A stretch of DNA of 55,325 nucleotides from Porphyromonadaceae bacterium (GTDB lineage Bacteria; Bacteroidota; Bacteroidia; Bacteroidales; Dysgonomonadaceae), in NCBI GenBank assembly GCA_022840285.1, contig JALHIE010000082.1:1-55325 (forward strand), in the 5' to 3' direction. Shown here piece after piece: positions 35,626 to 44,938 of the stretch. Made by a program: the position numbers and the translations under genes. Numbering within the stretch: the stretch's first letter is position 1; each line of letters starts with the position of its first letter. The notes below the pieces were generated by a model. That model did not search any database. It was not told where the DNA came from and was given only the letters and a program-made list of their open reading frames with translations.

Positions 35626-36237
35626 ATGATAACTGTTCATATCGTAGACGACCATAAGATCCTGGTAGAGGGGTTGCAAAAGTTAGTGGATAATTCCGGA
35701 TTTGCCCGGACCACGGCCGTGAGTTACACCGGAGAAGATTGCCTGTGGAAATTAAGTTTCAAACAACCGCACGTCATCTTGCTGGATATCAATCTTCCCG
35801 ATTGGAGTGGTATTGATCTATGCAGCGCAATAAAAGAGAAGTATCCGCAAGTGAAAATTGTGGCACTCACCAGTTATTCGGAATATTCCATCGTACGGCA
35901 AATGCTTGAAAACGGAGCTTCGGGCTATGTCATTAAAAATGCCATGCCCGAAGAAATTCTATTGGGTATTCAAACAGTAGCTGACAACGAAACTTTTTTG
36001 TGCGAAGAGATTGACTTTCTGATGAACAAACGCTCCGTGGAACAGGTCTGGCTGACTCCACGGGAAAAGATACTGCTGAAGCATATCGTGAATGGATACA
36101 CCAATCCTGAAATCGCGGAACAGATGCTCCTTGCCGTAGATACCATCAATAACTACCGGAAGAAGCTTCTTTGTAAGCTTAACGCTCGTAACACAGCCGT
36201 TCTGGTGCGGATAGCGCTGGAACAAAAACTGGTATGA
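35626..36237 (+). CDS. NarL/LuxR-type response regulator
   Basis: A 203-residue regulator. The receiver domain (1-125) has Asp8/Asp9, phosphoacceptor Asp54 (ILLDINLP), Thr82 and Lys104. The C-terminal LuxR-type helix-turn-helix (about 140-200) has LTPREKILLKHIVNGYTNPEIAEQM. It pairs with the kinase 37 bases upstream. Targets are not shown by the sequence; the divergent envelope operon is the obvious candidate. Confidence 0.93.
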   Translation: MITVHIVDDHKILVEGLQKLVDNSGFARTTAVSYTGEDCLWKLSFKQPHVILLDINLPDWSGIDLCSAIKEKYPQVKIVALTSYSEYSIVRQMLENGASGYVIKNAMPEEILLGIQTVADNETFLCEEIDFLMNKRSVEQVWLTPREKILLKHIVNGYTNPEIAEQMLLAVDTINNYRKKLLCKLNARNTAVLVRIALEQKLV

Positions 36238-36271
36238 CGCGCCTTATACTGAGAAAAAGTTCCCTTATCCG

Positions 36272-38308
36272 TCAATGATTCTCGATGTTTTCCCGGAAAG
36301 GCTTGTATTCCACAAATGCCTCAATGGCTTCGTAGGAGGCCAATCCGAGCTTGTCGTACATGTTGGCCGTTGCCCGGTTACGCTCTTCGGAACGTTGCCA
36401 GAACAACCGTTCATCATCACCGAGGAACGGGGCACTTTCCATTTGCGACTGATGGCGAAGGATAGCATTTCTTTTCTGGCGCAGCTCTTCGGGTGAGATC
36501 GGAACGGCCATCTCGATATGATCGATTTCCCATTCCATCCAGGCACCACGATACATCCAAACGCGGCAATCCTTGTACCACTCATCGTCCTTCATCAAAT
36601 CGATGGAGGCCAGGATGGCATCCAGGCATACTTTGTGGGTTCCGTGCGGATCGGCGAGGTCGCCGGCAACATAGATTTGATGCGGTTTGATGCTTTCGAT
36701 GAAGTCCTTGACGATTATCACGTCTTTTTCTGAGATGGGGTCTTTTTTTACCTTTCCGGTTTCGTAAAAGGGCAAGTCGAGAAAATGTACATGGCTGTGT
36801 GGTAACCCCACGTATCTGTCTGCAGAGCGAGCTTCTTCACGGCGAATCCTTCCTTTGAGAAAACGAACTTCCGGTGTGTCTATATCGTCTACCCCTTTTT
36901 CGTGGAAGAGATGGTGTAATATGTTCGATAACTTGCTAAGAGCAGTAGAGTTGGTCGGTTCAAACTCCTTGATGAGATTTTTGAAGACCGATAAATACCG
37001 GATAACCTCTTCGTCACCAACGGCAATGTTCCCAGAAGTCTGGTAAGCAACATGTACGTCGTGTCCTTGATTCACTAACCGTTGAAAGGTCCCACCCATA
37101 GAAATCACATCGTCATCGGGGTGGGGGCTGAAGATAATTACGCGCTTGGGATACGGTTTTGCTCTTTCCGGACGGTTGGAATCGTCGGCATTGGGTTTCC
37201 CGCCTGGCCAGCCGGTGATGGTATGTTGCAGGTCGTTGAATATTTTTATGTTGACGTTGTACGCAGAACCGTAAAGGGTGATGAGTTCGCTTAGTCCGTT
37301 ATCGTTGTAGTCCTTGTTGGTGAGTTTCAAAATGGGTTTGTTCACAATGCCGCACAACCAAACGATCGCTCTGCGGATAAGTTTGCTTGTCCATTCACAA
37401 TTGGTGACAAGCCAGGGCTGGCTGATACGGGTCAGGTCGCTGGCTGCAGCCAGATCGATATAAACATCTGCTTCCGGATGCGTTTGCAAAACTGACGCAG
37501 GCGTCGATTCCGTTACGCTACCTTCCACCATTTGCTTGATACTTTCTGCCTTTTGCTCGCCCCAGGCAATCAGTACAATTCTCTTTGCTCGCATCATATC
37601 CGCAATACCCATAGTGATAGCGCTGACGGGCACTTTGTCCAGGGATTCGTAGCTGGAAGCTATGTCGCGGCGTGAATCTCCGTCGAGCATCACCAAACGG
37701 GTTTGTGAATGGAGGTTGCTACCCGGCATGTTAAAGCCGATGTTGCCCTTGCTTCCCAATCCCAGCAGCAAGTAATCCAATCCTCCCAATTGATGTAACG
37801 CCTGTTCGTACTCCTCGCACTTTTCCGCGATAAGGTCTTTCTCTATGGAAGCATCGATCGAGTAGATGTTCCGGGCGTTCATATCGATATGATTCAGAAA
37901 GGCATCTTTGATGAATTGTAAATTGGTAAGGGAGGGTTCGGAAACCGGATAAAATTCGTAGATGTTAAATACAATCAGGTTGCCGAAGCTGATCCCTTCT
38001 TCTTTGTGCAGCCGGATCAATTCTTCATACACCTGAATGGGAGAAGAACCGCCGGACACGCCGAGGACAAACTGCTTTCCCTCTGCCTGATTTTTTTGCA
38101 TCTGTTTTACAATGCCGCTGGCTACTTTTTTGGCGGCACGATCCGATTTCTCAAAAATATGAATCGGAATTTTTTCGAAGCGGCTGAGTGTGTATTCTTC
38201 AAAATCGTTTTCCGGCTTGTAATACCTTTGAGGTATTCGTTCAAGCGTAATATAAGAGCTTAAATCTAATCGCATGATATGATTTTTATAAAGATTTTCC
38301 ATAGACAA
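36272..38308 (-). CDS. nagB: NagB-like / PIG-L (LmbE) deacetylase fusion
   Basis: A 678-residue two-domain protein typical of Bacteroidales and usually annotated glucosamine-6-phosphate deaminase. The NagB-like half (about 15-300) keeps the sugar-phosphate loop (LGVSGGSSP) and GFN.P core. However, residues aligned with E. coli D72, D141, H143 and E148 read Tyr, Lys, Asn and Met (FNIYEF; GSKGNIGFNMP), so deaminase activity is doubtful. The PIG-L half (about 385-670) has the zinc motif SPHPDDDVISMGG and the second ligand in DPHGTHKVC, so N-deacetylation of an amino sugar is plausible. Start choice: ATG 38308, or Met12. It lies beside a POT transporter on the same strand. Confidence 0.82.
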   Translation of the reverse strand: MSMENLYKNHIMRLDLSSYITLERIPQRYYKPENDFEEYTLSRFEKIPIHIFEKSDRAAKKVASGIVKQMQKNQAEGKQFVLGVSGGSSPIQVYEELIRLHKEEGISFGNLIVFNIYEFYPVSEPSLTNLQFIKDAFLNHIDMNARNIYSIDASIEKDLIAEKCEEYEQALHQLGGLDYLLLGLGSKGNIGFNMPGSNLHSQTRLVMLDGDSRRDIASSYESLDKVPVSAITMGIADMMRAKRIVLIAWGEQKAESIKQMVEGSVTESTPASVLQTHPEADVYIDLAAASDLTRISQPWLVTNCEWTSKLIRRAIVWLCGIVNKPILKLTNKDYNDNGLSELITLYGSAYNVNIKIFNDLQHTITGWPGGKPNADDSNRPERAKPYPKRVIIFSPHPDDDVISMGGTFQRLVNQGHDVHVAYQTSGNIAVGDEEVIRYLSVFKNLIKEFEPTNSTALSKLSNILHHLFHEKGVDDIDTPEVRFLKGRIRREEARSADRYVGLPHSHVHFLDLPFYETGKVKKDPISEKDVIIVKDFIESIKPHQIYVAGDLADPHGTHKVCLDAILASIDLMKDDEWYKDCRVWMYRGAWMEWEIDHIEMAVPISPEELRQKRNAILRHQSQMESAPFLGDDERLFWQRSEERNRATANMYDKLGLASYEAIEAFVEYKPFRENIENH

Positions 38309-38377
38309 AAATAAGCATAATCGGGCAATTAATGCAAAATATTTAATAAATATTGATCAATAAATAATAAAATAAAT

Positions 38378-39763
38378 TTATTGTTTCACCAACTCTTTCT
38401 TTTTGTCCAGCTGTTGAACTACCCTGGAATAGATGAAGAGCGCAACCGCAGAAACAGCTCCAATCCCCACAAAGACGTACCAGATGTAATGGGCGTGCTC
38501 CGTTGCTGTGGAATAAGCTGCCTTGTCGAACATGCCATTGGTATCGGTAAACAGGCGCGGATCGGGGCAATATTTCTCCAGCAGGAATCCCGATATTCCA
38601 AAAGCAAACAGGTAGGAAAAGAAGGAGTGAAGGTGGCTAAAGCCCAGATACAATCCCTCTTCTCCTTTAGGAGCCTGCAGCGAAAAATATTCCAGATAGC
38701 GGGGTGAAATAAAGCATTCGGCCAATGCCTGCATGGCAATTCCGATGATCATCATGAACGCGACGGGGTGCATCCCCAGGATGTACGCTTCTCCTATGTG
38801 GTTCCCAAAAGACATGACCAAGGCAGAGAGCGGGATGATAAACATACCCATCATCATGGAAGTGATGGCGTTTCTTTTTTTCATCATAGAGGTGATAAAA
38901 TTAACGCTCATAAATACCACCAGTGGATTCACATTGGCATACCATCCCGGTGTGGCACCATCACCTACCAGTCGTATGACGTATTTCGGCATGGTGGAGT
39001 ACATCTGGCTTTGGATCATCCAAAAACCGCTTATGATCAGCATCAGGACCATCAACCTTCCGTTTGTCAGCACCTTACCCATCGATTGCAAAAGTTCCTG
39101 CATTTTCTTTCCCTGTCCTTCCGTATGCGCCGATTTGTAAAAGAAGAACACGGCAATCAATGCCAAAAATGTCATGGAAGCAGAAAAGTAATTGAGGTAT
39201 ACCAGACCTTCATCCCCCATGCTTTTGCGCAGTGGGTCGACCACGGTTTTACCCAGAAATGCCCCGATATTCACCATCATATAAAAAATGGCATATCCCC
39301 GGGCACGGGTCTCCGTAGTGGTTTCGCGCGCCACCGTACCCGATATTACGGCTTTTATGAAAGCGCCGCCGATCACGATAAAAACAAGAATCGGGATTAT
39401 CGACCATTGGTGTATGCTTTCGGTTAATCCCGAATAGGTGGTTGTCATTCCATAATGTACCAGCCCTGCGCTCTGCAGTAGGGTGGGAACCAGGCCCAGT
39501 CCACCGTAGCCGATGGTCAAGAAGGTAAATGCCAGGATGATGGAATTGCGAAAACCTATTTTGTCGGCAACGGCACCGGTAAAGGTCGGGAGCAAATACA
39601 AAAAAGCGGAATATATCCCGGAAATGATGCCTGCCTGTACATCGGAGAAACCCCAGACGTTGGACAGATACAGGGTGATCACTATGAAAACGGCATAAAA
39701 TGCCAGACGTTCAAGGAGTTCTACAAAATTCGCGACCCAAAAAGGTTTTGAAAATTTTATCAT
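38378..39763 (-). CDS. POT/PTR-family proton-coupled oligopeptide transporter
   Basis: A 461-residue major-facilitator protein with about 12 membrane helices. The ExxER motif of proton-coupled peptide transporters is in helix 1 (E15LLE18R19). TVARETTTETRARGYAIFYMMVNIGAF follows the pattern of the family's second signature. It probably imports di- or tripeptides, although members of this Bacteroidetes branch are uncharacterised. It stands between nagB-like and mutS2, all on the minus strand but with gaps of 50-70 bases. Confidence 0.85.
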   Translation of the reverse strand: MIKFSKPFWVANFVELLERLAFYAVFIVITLYLSNVWGFSDVQAGIISGIYSAFLYLLPTFTGAVADKIGFRNSIILAFTFLTIGYGGLGLVPTLLQSAGLVHYGMTTTYSGLTESIHQWSIIPILVFIVIGGAFIKAVISGTVARETTTETRARGYAIFYMMVNIGAFLGKTVVDPLRKSMGDEGLVYLNYFSASMTFLALIAVFFFYKSAHTEGQGKKMQELLQSMGKVLTNGRLMVLMLIISGFWMIQSQMYSTMPKYVIRLVGDGATPGWYANVNPLVVFMSVNFITSMMKKRNAITSMMMGMFIIPLSALVMSFGNHIGEAYILGMHPVAFMMIIGIAMQALAECFISPRYLEYFSLQAPKGEEGLYLGFSHLHSFFSYLFAFGISGFLLEKYCPDPRLFTDTNGMFDKAAYSTATEHAHYIWYVFVGIGAVSAVALFIYSRVVQQLDKKKELVKQ

Positions 39764-39813
39764 AAGAGCATGCTTTATCTGTTAATTTTTTGCGCAAAGA
39801 TAAAACAATAATT

Positions 39814-42246
39814 TTAATCCAAATCAATCACCGTGATTCCGGCACCGCCAAATTGAACATGCTCATCCTGAAAATGGACAACACCCGGTACCGTTCTCAG
39901 GTATTCCCGAATGATTTGTCGCAAAGCGCCGGTGCCTGTCCCGTGGAGGATACGTACCCGCGAAACGCTTAGCTGAATTGCATCGTCGATAAAGTACATC
40001 ACGGCTTGAAGCGCTTCGTCACCACGCATTCCGCGTACATCGATATCCTGTCTGAAGCCGAGTTTTCGCTCGTGAAGCAGATCGCGCGTGTTGGACGACC
40101 TGTTCTCTTTGTCCCGCTGATTGCGGCTTACCTTTTCCAGTTTCTCCAGGTCGACCGTGGATTTGATTACTCCAAAGGCAACGATCGCTTTTTTTCCCTG
40201 TATCTCCAGGATTTCTCCGGTAACGGTTTGTCCTTTCATGCGGACGGTATCGCCAGCGACGATGGGCGTTTTGAGGTTAGCGTTTTGAGGTTGAGTTACG
40301 GGTTTTTGCTTGACTTTCTTTCGGATCGGATTCACTTCCTGGTGAGTGTCGGAGGACGCTACTATGTTCTTCCGGAATTCGCCGAGCGACTGCCGTACCC
40401 GTTTGGTTTTCTCCTTTTCTGCCTGTGCTTCCCTGATCTGACGTATAGTGCTTTCAATTTTTGCATTGCTCTCCGCTATAAGTTGTTCGGCCTGCTGTTT
40501 TGCTTCGGCCAATATCTCTTTTTTCTTCCGATTTATTTCCCCCATTTCGGATTCGTATTTTTCCGAAATCTCGTTAAGCCGGTTGCGTTCGCGGCGAATC
40601 TCTTCGCGTTTTCGCTCCCAGTAACGACGGTCACGGGAAATGTCCTGCAAATATTTATCCATGTTGATGTAATCGCTGCCGACAATTTCGGAAGCCTGGA
40701 CAATTACATCGTCGGGAAGTCCGATCTTGCGGGCAATTTCCACAGCGAAGGAGCTTCCCGGGTTTCCGATGGAAAGCTGGAAGAGCGGCTGCATCTCGTG
40801 TCTGTCGTAAAGCATGGCTCCATTGATGACTCCTTCATTTTCGTTGGCAAAATGTTTTAGGTTCTGGTAGTGGGTGGTGATGACGCCGAAAGCGTTCTTT
40901 TGGTTGAACCGATCCAACAGCGATTCGGCAAGGGCCGCGCCAATCTGCGGTTCCGTACCGCTGCCGAACTCGTCGATCAGCAAGAGAGAATGCCCGCTGC
41001 AGTTTTTCACGAAGAACTTCATGTTCTGCAGGTGGGAACTGTATGTGGAGAGATCGTTCTCGATGGACTGTTCGTCGCCGATATCAATGAAGATATCGTT
41101 GAATAAACCCATCCGTGAATTTTCCCGCAACGGAACCAGCAAGCCGCATTGAACCATATATTGTAACAAGCCTACGGTTTTCAGGCAGACCGATTTCCCT
41201 CCGGCATTAGGTCCCGAGATCACCAAGATCCGGTTGTTCCCCTCGAGGATTATGTCGAGCGGCACAACCTTTCGGTTTTGCTTTTTCAGCGAAAGAAAAA
41301 GAAGCGGATGAACCGCTTGTACCCAGTCGATAATAAGCCTGTCCTCAAAGTTGGGCTTCAGCGCGTTTAGCTGCAGCGCAAACTTGGCCTTGGCGCGGAT
41401 GAAATCTATTTGTGCCAGGAATTCGTAGGACTGCAGCAAGTCGGGTAGGAAAGGGCGGAGATAATCGGTAAACTCGGTGAGGATGCGGATGATCTCGCGA
41501 CGTTCGTCGCTTTCCAGTTCACGGATTCGGTTGTTGGCCTCTACTACTTCCGAAGGTTCTATATAAACGGTTTTTCCTGAGGCCGACTCGTCGTGGACAA
41601 TTCCTTTTATTTTTCGCTTGAAAGCCGGATTTACGGGGATAACCAACCTTCCGTCGCGCATGCTGGGAGTAATGTCTTTGTCCACAAAGCCTTCGGCTTG
41701 TGCCTTGCGCAATATCGAATTCAGGCTTCGAGAGATGCTGTTGAGCGTCGAGGTGATTTCCCTGCGGATATTGCTTAGTTGGGGAGATGCATGATCCCTT
41801 ATTTGTCCGAACTCATCGATGATCCGCTCGGCTTTTTTGCTTATTTCCGACGATACAAACACTTCTTTTGCCAGCAACATCAAGTGGGGATAACGTTCCG
41901 CTTTCTCTTCATCGTTTTTAAAAAACGTTACGATGGAAGTTATCGTTAACATCGATTTAAGAAGCTCCGACAAAGCGTTTTGATCAATCCACGACCCGGC
42001 AACACGTATGCGATGGAGAACCGGGCGCACATCGTAAAAGTTGTCCGAAGGAAAAGAGTCTTCCTCCTGCAAGATATGCACAAACTCATCGGTTTGCGAT
42101 AGTTGTACGTCAATCTCTTCAAAAACGGAAGAAAACAGCATCTCTTCTACTTTCTCCTTGCCCAGTGGACTGAGGCAATGTTGTTCCAGCAGTTGTCTTA
42201 TCTTGAAAAACTCTATTTTTTGTTCGAAATTTTCGGGATAAATCAC
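39814..42246 (-). CDS. mutS2: MutS2 family DNA-binding ATPase/endonuclease
   Basis: An 810-residue MutS2. The core and clamp come first (about 1-320). The ATPase then has Walker A SGPNAGGKSVCLKTVG (about 345-360), DEFGSGTEPQIGAALAE and THYQNLKHFA. A long coiled coil follows (about 520-640). The C-terminal Smr nuclease domain has DVRGMRGDEAL and HGTGTGALRQIIREYL. It suppresses recombination and acts in ribosome rescue in studied species. It lacks the mismatch-recognition domain of MutS. The length is normal. Confidence 0.95.
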   Translation of the reverse strand: MIYPENFEQKIEFFKIRQLLEQHCLSPLGKEKVEEMLFSSVFEEIDVQLSQTDEFVHILQEEDSFPSDNFYDVRPVLHRIRVAGSWIDQNALSELLKSMLTITSIVTFFKNDEEKAERYPHLMLLAKEVFVSSEISKKAERIIDEFGQIRDHASPQLSNIRREITSTLNSISRSLNSILRKAQAEGFVDKDITPSMRDGRLVIPVNPAFKRKIKGIVHDESASGKTVYIEPSEVVEANNRIRELESDERREIIRILTEFTDYLRPFLPDLLQSYEFLAQIDFIRAKAKFALQLNALKPNFEDRLIIDWVQAVHPLLFLSLKKQNRKVVPLDIILEGNNRILVISGPNAGGKSVCLKTVGLLQYMVQCGLLVPLRENSRMGLFNDIFIDIGDEQSIENDLSTYSSHLQNMKFFVKNCSGHSLLLIDEFGSGTEPQIGAALAESLLDRFNQKNAFGVITTHYQNLKHFANENEGVINGAMLYDRHEMQPLFQLSIGNPGSSFAVEIARKIGLPDDVIVQASEIVGSDYINMDKYLQDISRDRRYWERKREEIRRERNRLNEISEKYESEMGEINRKKKEILAEAKQQAEQLIAESNAKIESTIRQIREAQAEKEKTKRVRQSLGEFRKNIVASSDTHQEVNPIRKKVKQKPVTQPQNANLKTPIVAGDTVRMKGQTVTGEILEIQGKKAIVAFGVIKSTVDLEKLEKVSRNQRDKENRSSNTRDLLHERKLGFRQDIDVRGMRGDEALQAVMYFIDDAIQLSVSRVRILHGTGTGALRQIIREYLRTVPGVVHFQDEHVQFGGAGITVIDLD

Positions 42247-42433
42247 GGTTCGGAATTGGAATTTGCAATTTTAGATTTGGGACAAAATTACGTTTTTTAG
42301 CCGATATTATGGCTATCTTTGAAAGGATAAATCGAAAATCTTATGAATAGGATCAGGAACATTGGCCGATATCGTTTGGGCTGATGGCACTGGAATAAAA
42401 AAAATAATATTTACCGGTTTTATCGTTTTAGGG

Positions 42434-42464
42434 TTGCAGAATTAAAATATTTAAACTACTTTTG
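42434..42464 (+). promoter_or_regulatory. Promoter of the tRNA-Met fragment
   Basis: TTG (42434-42436), 20 bases, then TACTTTTG (42457-42464): a complete Bacteroidetes promoter 38 bases before the tRNA-Met 5' end. It remains intact although the tRNA does not. Confidence 0.6.
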
Positions 42465-42501
42465 CACCTCGAATTTGGAATCATTTTCGGAAAGACATGT
42501 T

Positions 42502-42540
42502 GGCGAGATAGCTCAGTTGGTTAGAGCGCATGATTCATGA
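42502..42540 (+). pseudogene. Truncated tRNA-Met (CAT), 5' half only
   Basis: GGCGAGATAGCTCAGTTGG and the following bases through GCGCATGATTCAT form the acceptor 5' strand, D arm and anticodon stem/loop start of an elongator tRNA-Met. After the CAT anticodon the sequence diverges: the 3' anticodon strand, T arm and acceptor 3' strand are missing. A terminator-like hairpin follows at once, so the fragment looks like a tRNA gene with about 35-40 internal bases lost. Confidence 0.75.
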
Positions 42541-42545
42541 TAATG

Positions 42546-42584
42546 AAGCACTTACAAATTTTATTTGTTGGTGCTTTATTTTTT
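42546..42584 (+). terminator. Terminator after the tRNA-Met fragment
   Basis: AAGCAC-TT-ACAAAT-TTT-ATTTGT-TG-GTGCTT hairpin followed by TATTTTTT. The gene-free stretch 42247-42845 otherwise holds the tRNA promoter, the tRNA fragment and the GH36 promoter; a 52-codon frame at 42611-42769 has no recognisable content. Confidence 0.75.
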
Positions 42585-42778
42585 GTAAAACAGAAGGAAA
42601 GAAACAAAAAATGAGCATCTGGGCATCAATTTGGAGATACAGGTGCTTTTTTTACAGTGAATTCAAGAATAAAGAAAGAATGTTCAGGTTCAGTCAATTT
42701 ATTCATGCAAACCTGATGAAAGGACGTGGGGAGAACTTTCAATTTTTATGGGTCCTCGTATATGAATGAATTTTTATG

Positions 42779-42786
42779 TACATTTG
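42779..42786 (+). promoter_or_regulatory. Promoter -7 box of the GH36-like gene
   Basis: TACATTTG, a full TAnnTTTG match, 60 bases before the start codon at 42846. Confidence 0.5.
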
Positions 42787-42845
42787 TAAAAAAATAAAAA
42801 TCTTTTAATAGTTGATGAGTCACTATTTAACTGATATTCCGTTAT

Positions 42846-44930
42846 ATGTATAATAAAGTATCCTTTCTTCTACTGTTTTTTTTGTCGTTTTGTTTGCGTC
42901 TGACAGCAATTGAGCACCCTTTCTCATGGAAAGGAAGTGATACGCTTGTCGTTAATGACGGATTGAGTGAACAACTGTATTTTTGGCAGGATGGCTTATT
43001 GCGACTGGTTCAGTCGAGCTCATTGTCGAACAATCACGCGATGGTTTATTCCAACTCACAACCCGACAGAACCTCCGAGGGGAAACCTCAAGAAACACAC
43101 CGGAAAATTTCACGGTTTGAAGAGACAGAACGTTCAGTGGGTTATTATCAGTTGGATTTGCGTTCGGTTTACAAAAATTTTGAACTTATAAGAAGATTAC
43201 GCAAGTATGATGGCGTGCCGGGCATTGAGTGGAGCATGCTGGTCAAAGGAGAGATGGGCACTTTTCAAAAAAACAATGCAACCGGTGCAGAATTGATTGA
43301 GGACCCGGAACTTCTGTCGGGAAGTAACCCCCATTATTTCTGCTTACCCTTTTCAACTCCTCACTATACCACTACGACAGTGTCTTTTCGGGAAGCTACA
43401 GATCACCATACCAATGCGGTTCACCGGCGTGCTTCCGTCCCTTACCGAAAGTCACAATACTACAGGGGATCTGTTCTCTTGGCGAAAGACAGGCAAACGG
43501 GGGACTTTCATCTGATTGTGAAAAAATCACCAATCGAACGTGCACAGGCGAGATATTCGGGTTTCGACTTTAGTACAGATTTCTCTGGTGTAAAAGTACA
43601 TTCTCCCGGAATAGACCACTCACAGGAAAGAGATGAAACTGCCTATCCGGATGAGGAAAAGAGAGCAGATGCCCTTTCAGGTAGCTTGCTTGAGGATATA
43701 TGGCAGAAAACGTATCCGCTTTTCGTTCTGATGCATGCTGAAAATGAAGAGGCAGCACTTGAAGCATACAAATTACATGAGCTGGCCATACACCGGTATC
43801 TTCCTTTTCGTGATAACACCTTTACAATGAATACCTGGGGGGATCGTAACCGGGATAGCCGCGTAAACGAAGCGTTTATTTTGAACGAGTTGGGAGTCGC
43901 TGCCAGGCTTGGTATTACCCATTATCAGATTGATGACGGCTGGCAGCAGGGATTATCACGGAATTCGGCTGCAAAGGCCGGCTTATTGTGGGACGATTGG
44001 AACGCATCCGACTGGGAGGTCAATCCAAGACGTTTTCCTGCCGGGCTGACAAAGGTGAAAAGGGAGGCCGATCGTTTCGGGATCAAGCTGGGACTGTGGT
44101 TCAATCCATCCAAGTCCAACTTCTACGCGGGATGGAAAAGAGATCAGGAGATTCTGCTTGGGCTGCACGCTCGATACGGTATTTCATGGATCAAAATAGA
44201 CGGATTGGAAATTGGCAACAAACTTTCCGAAGAGAGGGTGAAGAAGATGTTAGGAGGTGCAACAGAGAAGAGTGACGGCCACCTGCAATTCAATATGGAT
44301 GTGACGGCTGGCCAACGGGGTGGATTTTTCTACTTCAACCATTTCGGGAATATCTTTCTGGAGAACCGGTATACCGACTGGGGCAATTACTATCCTCATC
44401 TCACCCTTAGAAACGCCTGGATGCTAGCCAGGTATGTTCCCATTCAACGATTCCAGCTTGAGTGGCTCAATAAATGGCGAAACGATAACCAATACCCGAA
44501 AGATGATCCGTTGAAACCATCGCAGGTACCGTTTGACTATCAGTTTGCCATTACAATGATGGGCCAGCCCCTCGCATGGATGGAAGCTACCGGGTTACCC
44601 GAAGAGGCATTCAGGGTGACACCAGTGATTGAAGCATGGAAAGAGGTGCGTGACGAGATGCAGAAAGGGGTAATCTCACCTGTTGGCGAGGAACCAAACG
44701 GATACAGCTTTCCTGGCTTTATCAGCATGAGTGGGAGAAAAATTTTCGTTTTGCTTTTCCGTGAACTGACAACCTCAACCGGTACTACCTATGTATTACC
44801 TCAGTGCGATGTAACAGGCAAACGCTTTGTCCGTCTCGCAGGTGATGGACAAGTTTCAAGCTATGGCTCTGACCACCTGGAGGTGAACTTCCAAAAACCG
44901 TTTCAGTTTTTACTCGGATATTTCGAATAG
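42846..44930 (+). CDS. Alpha-galactosidase-like glycoside hydrolase (clan GH-D, GH36-like)
   Basis: A 694-residue exported protein (signal peptide about 1-20). An N-terminal beta-sandwich (about 22-310) is followed by a TIM barrel with TMNTWGDRNRD, YQIDDGWQQG, IKLGLWFNPS, ISWIKIDGLEIGN (Asp452, the expected nucleophile) and FLENRYTDWGNYYPH, then a C-terminal beta domain. The pattern fits GH36 and its distant relatives rather than GH27 or GH31; the usual SCSGGG acid/base loop is not seen, so substrate and mechanism are uncertain. It is a single gene between the tRNA-Met fragment and the convergent pnuC, occupying the place where a thiamine pyrophosphokinase might have been expected. Confidence 0.75.
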   Translation: MYNKVSFLLLFFLSFCLRLTAIEHPFSWKGSDTLVVNDGLSEQLYFWQDGLLRLVQSSSLSNNHAMVYSNSQPDRTSEGKPQETHRKISRFEETERSVGYYQLDLRSVYKNFELIRRLRKYDGVPGIEWSMLVKGEMGTFQKNNATGAELIEDPELLSGSNPHYFCLPFSTPHYTTTTVSFREATDHHTNAVHRRASVPYRKSQYYRGSVLLAKDRQTGDFHLIVKKSPIERAQARYSGFDFSTDFSGVKVHSPGIDHSQERDETAYPDEEKRADALSGSLLEDIWQKTYPLFVLMHAENEEAALEAYKLHELAIHRYLPFRDNTFTMNTWGDRNRDSRVNEAFILNELGVAARLGITHYQIDDGWQQGLSRNSAAKAGLLWDDWNASDWEVNPRRFPAGLTKVKREADRFGIKLGLWFNPSKSNFYAGWKRDQEILLGLHARYGISWIKIDGLEIGNKLSEERVKKMLGGATEKSDGHLQFNMDVTAGQRGGFFYFNHFGNIFLENRYTDWGNYYPHLTLRNAWMLARYVPIQRFQLEWLNKWRNDNQYPKDDPLKPSQVPFDYQFAITMMGQPLAWMEATGLPEEAFRVTPVIEAWKEVRDEMQKGVISPVGEEPNGYSFPGFISMSGRKIFVLLFRELTTSTGTTYVLPQCDVTGKRFVRLAGDGQVSSYGSDHLEVNFQKPFQFLLGYFE

Positions 44931-44938
44931 CCAGGCTT

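Noticed and set aside
42611..42769. 52-codon open frame between the tRNA-Met fragment and the GH36-like gene
   Set aside because: No promoter directly ahead of it, odd composition and no family resemblance.
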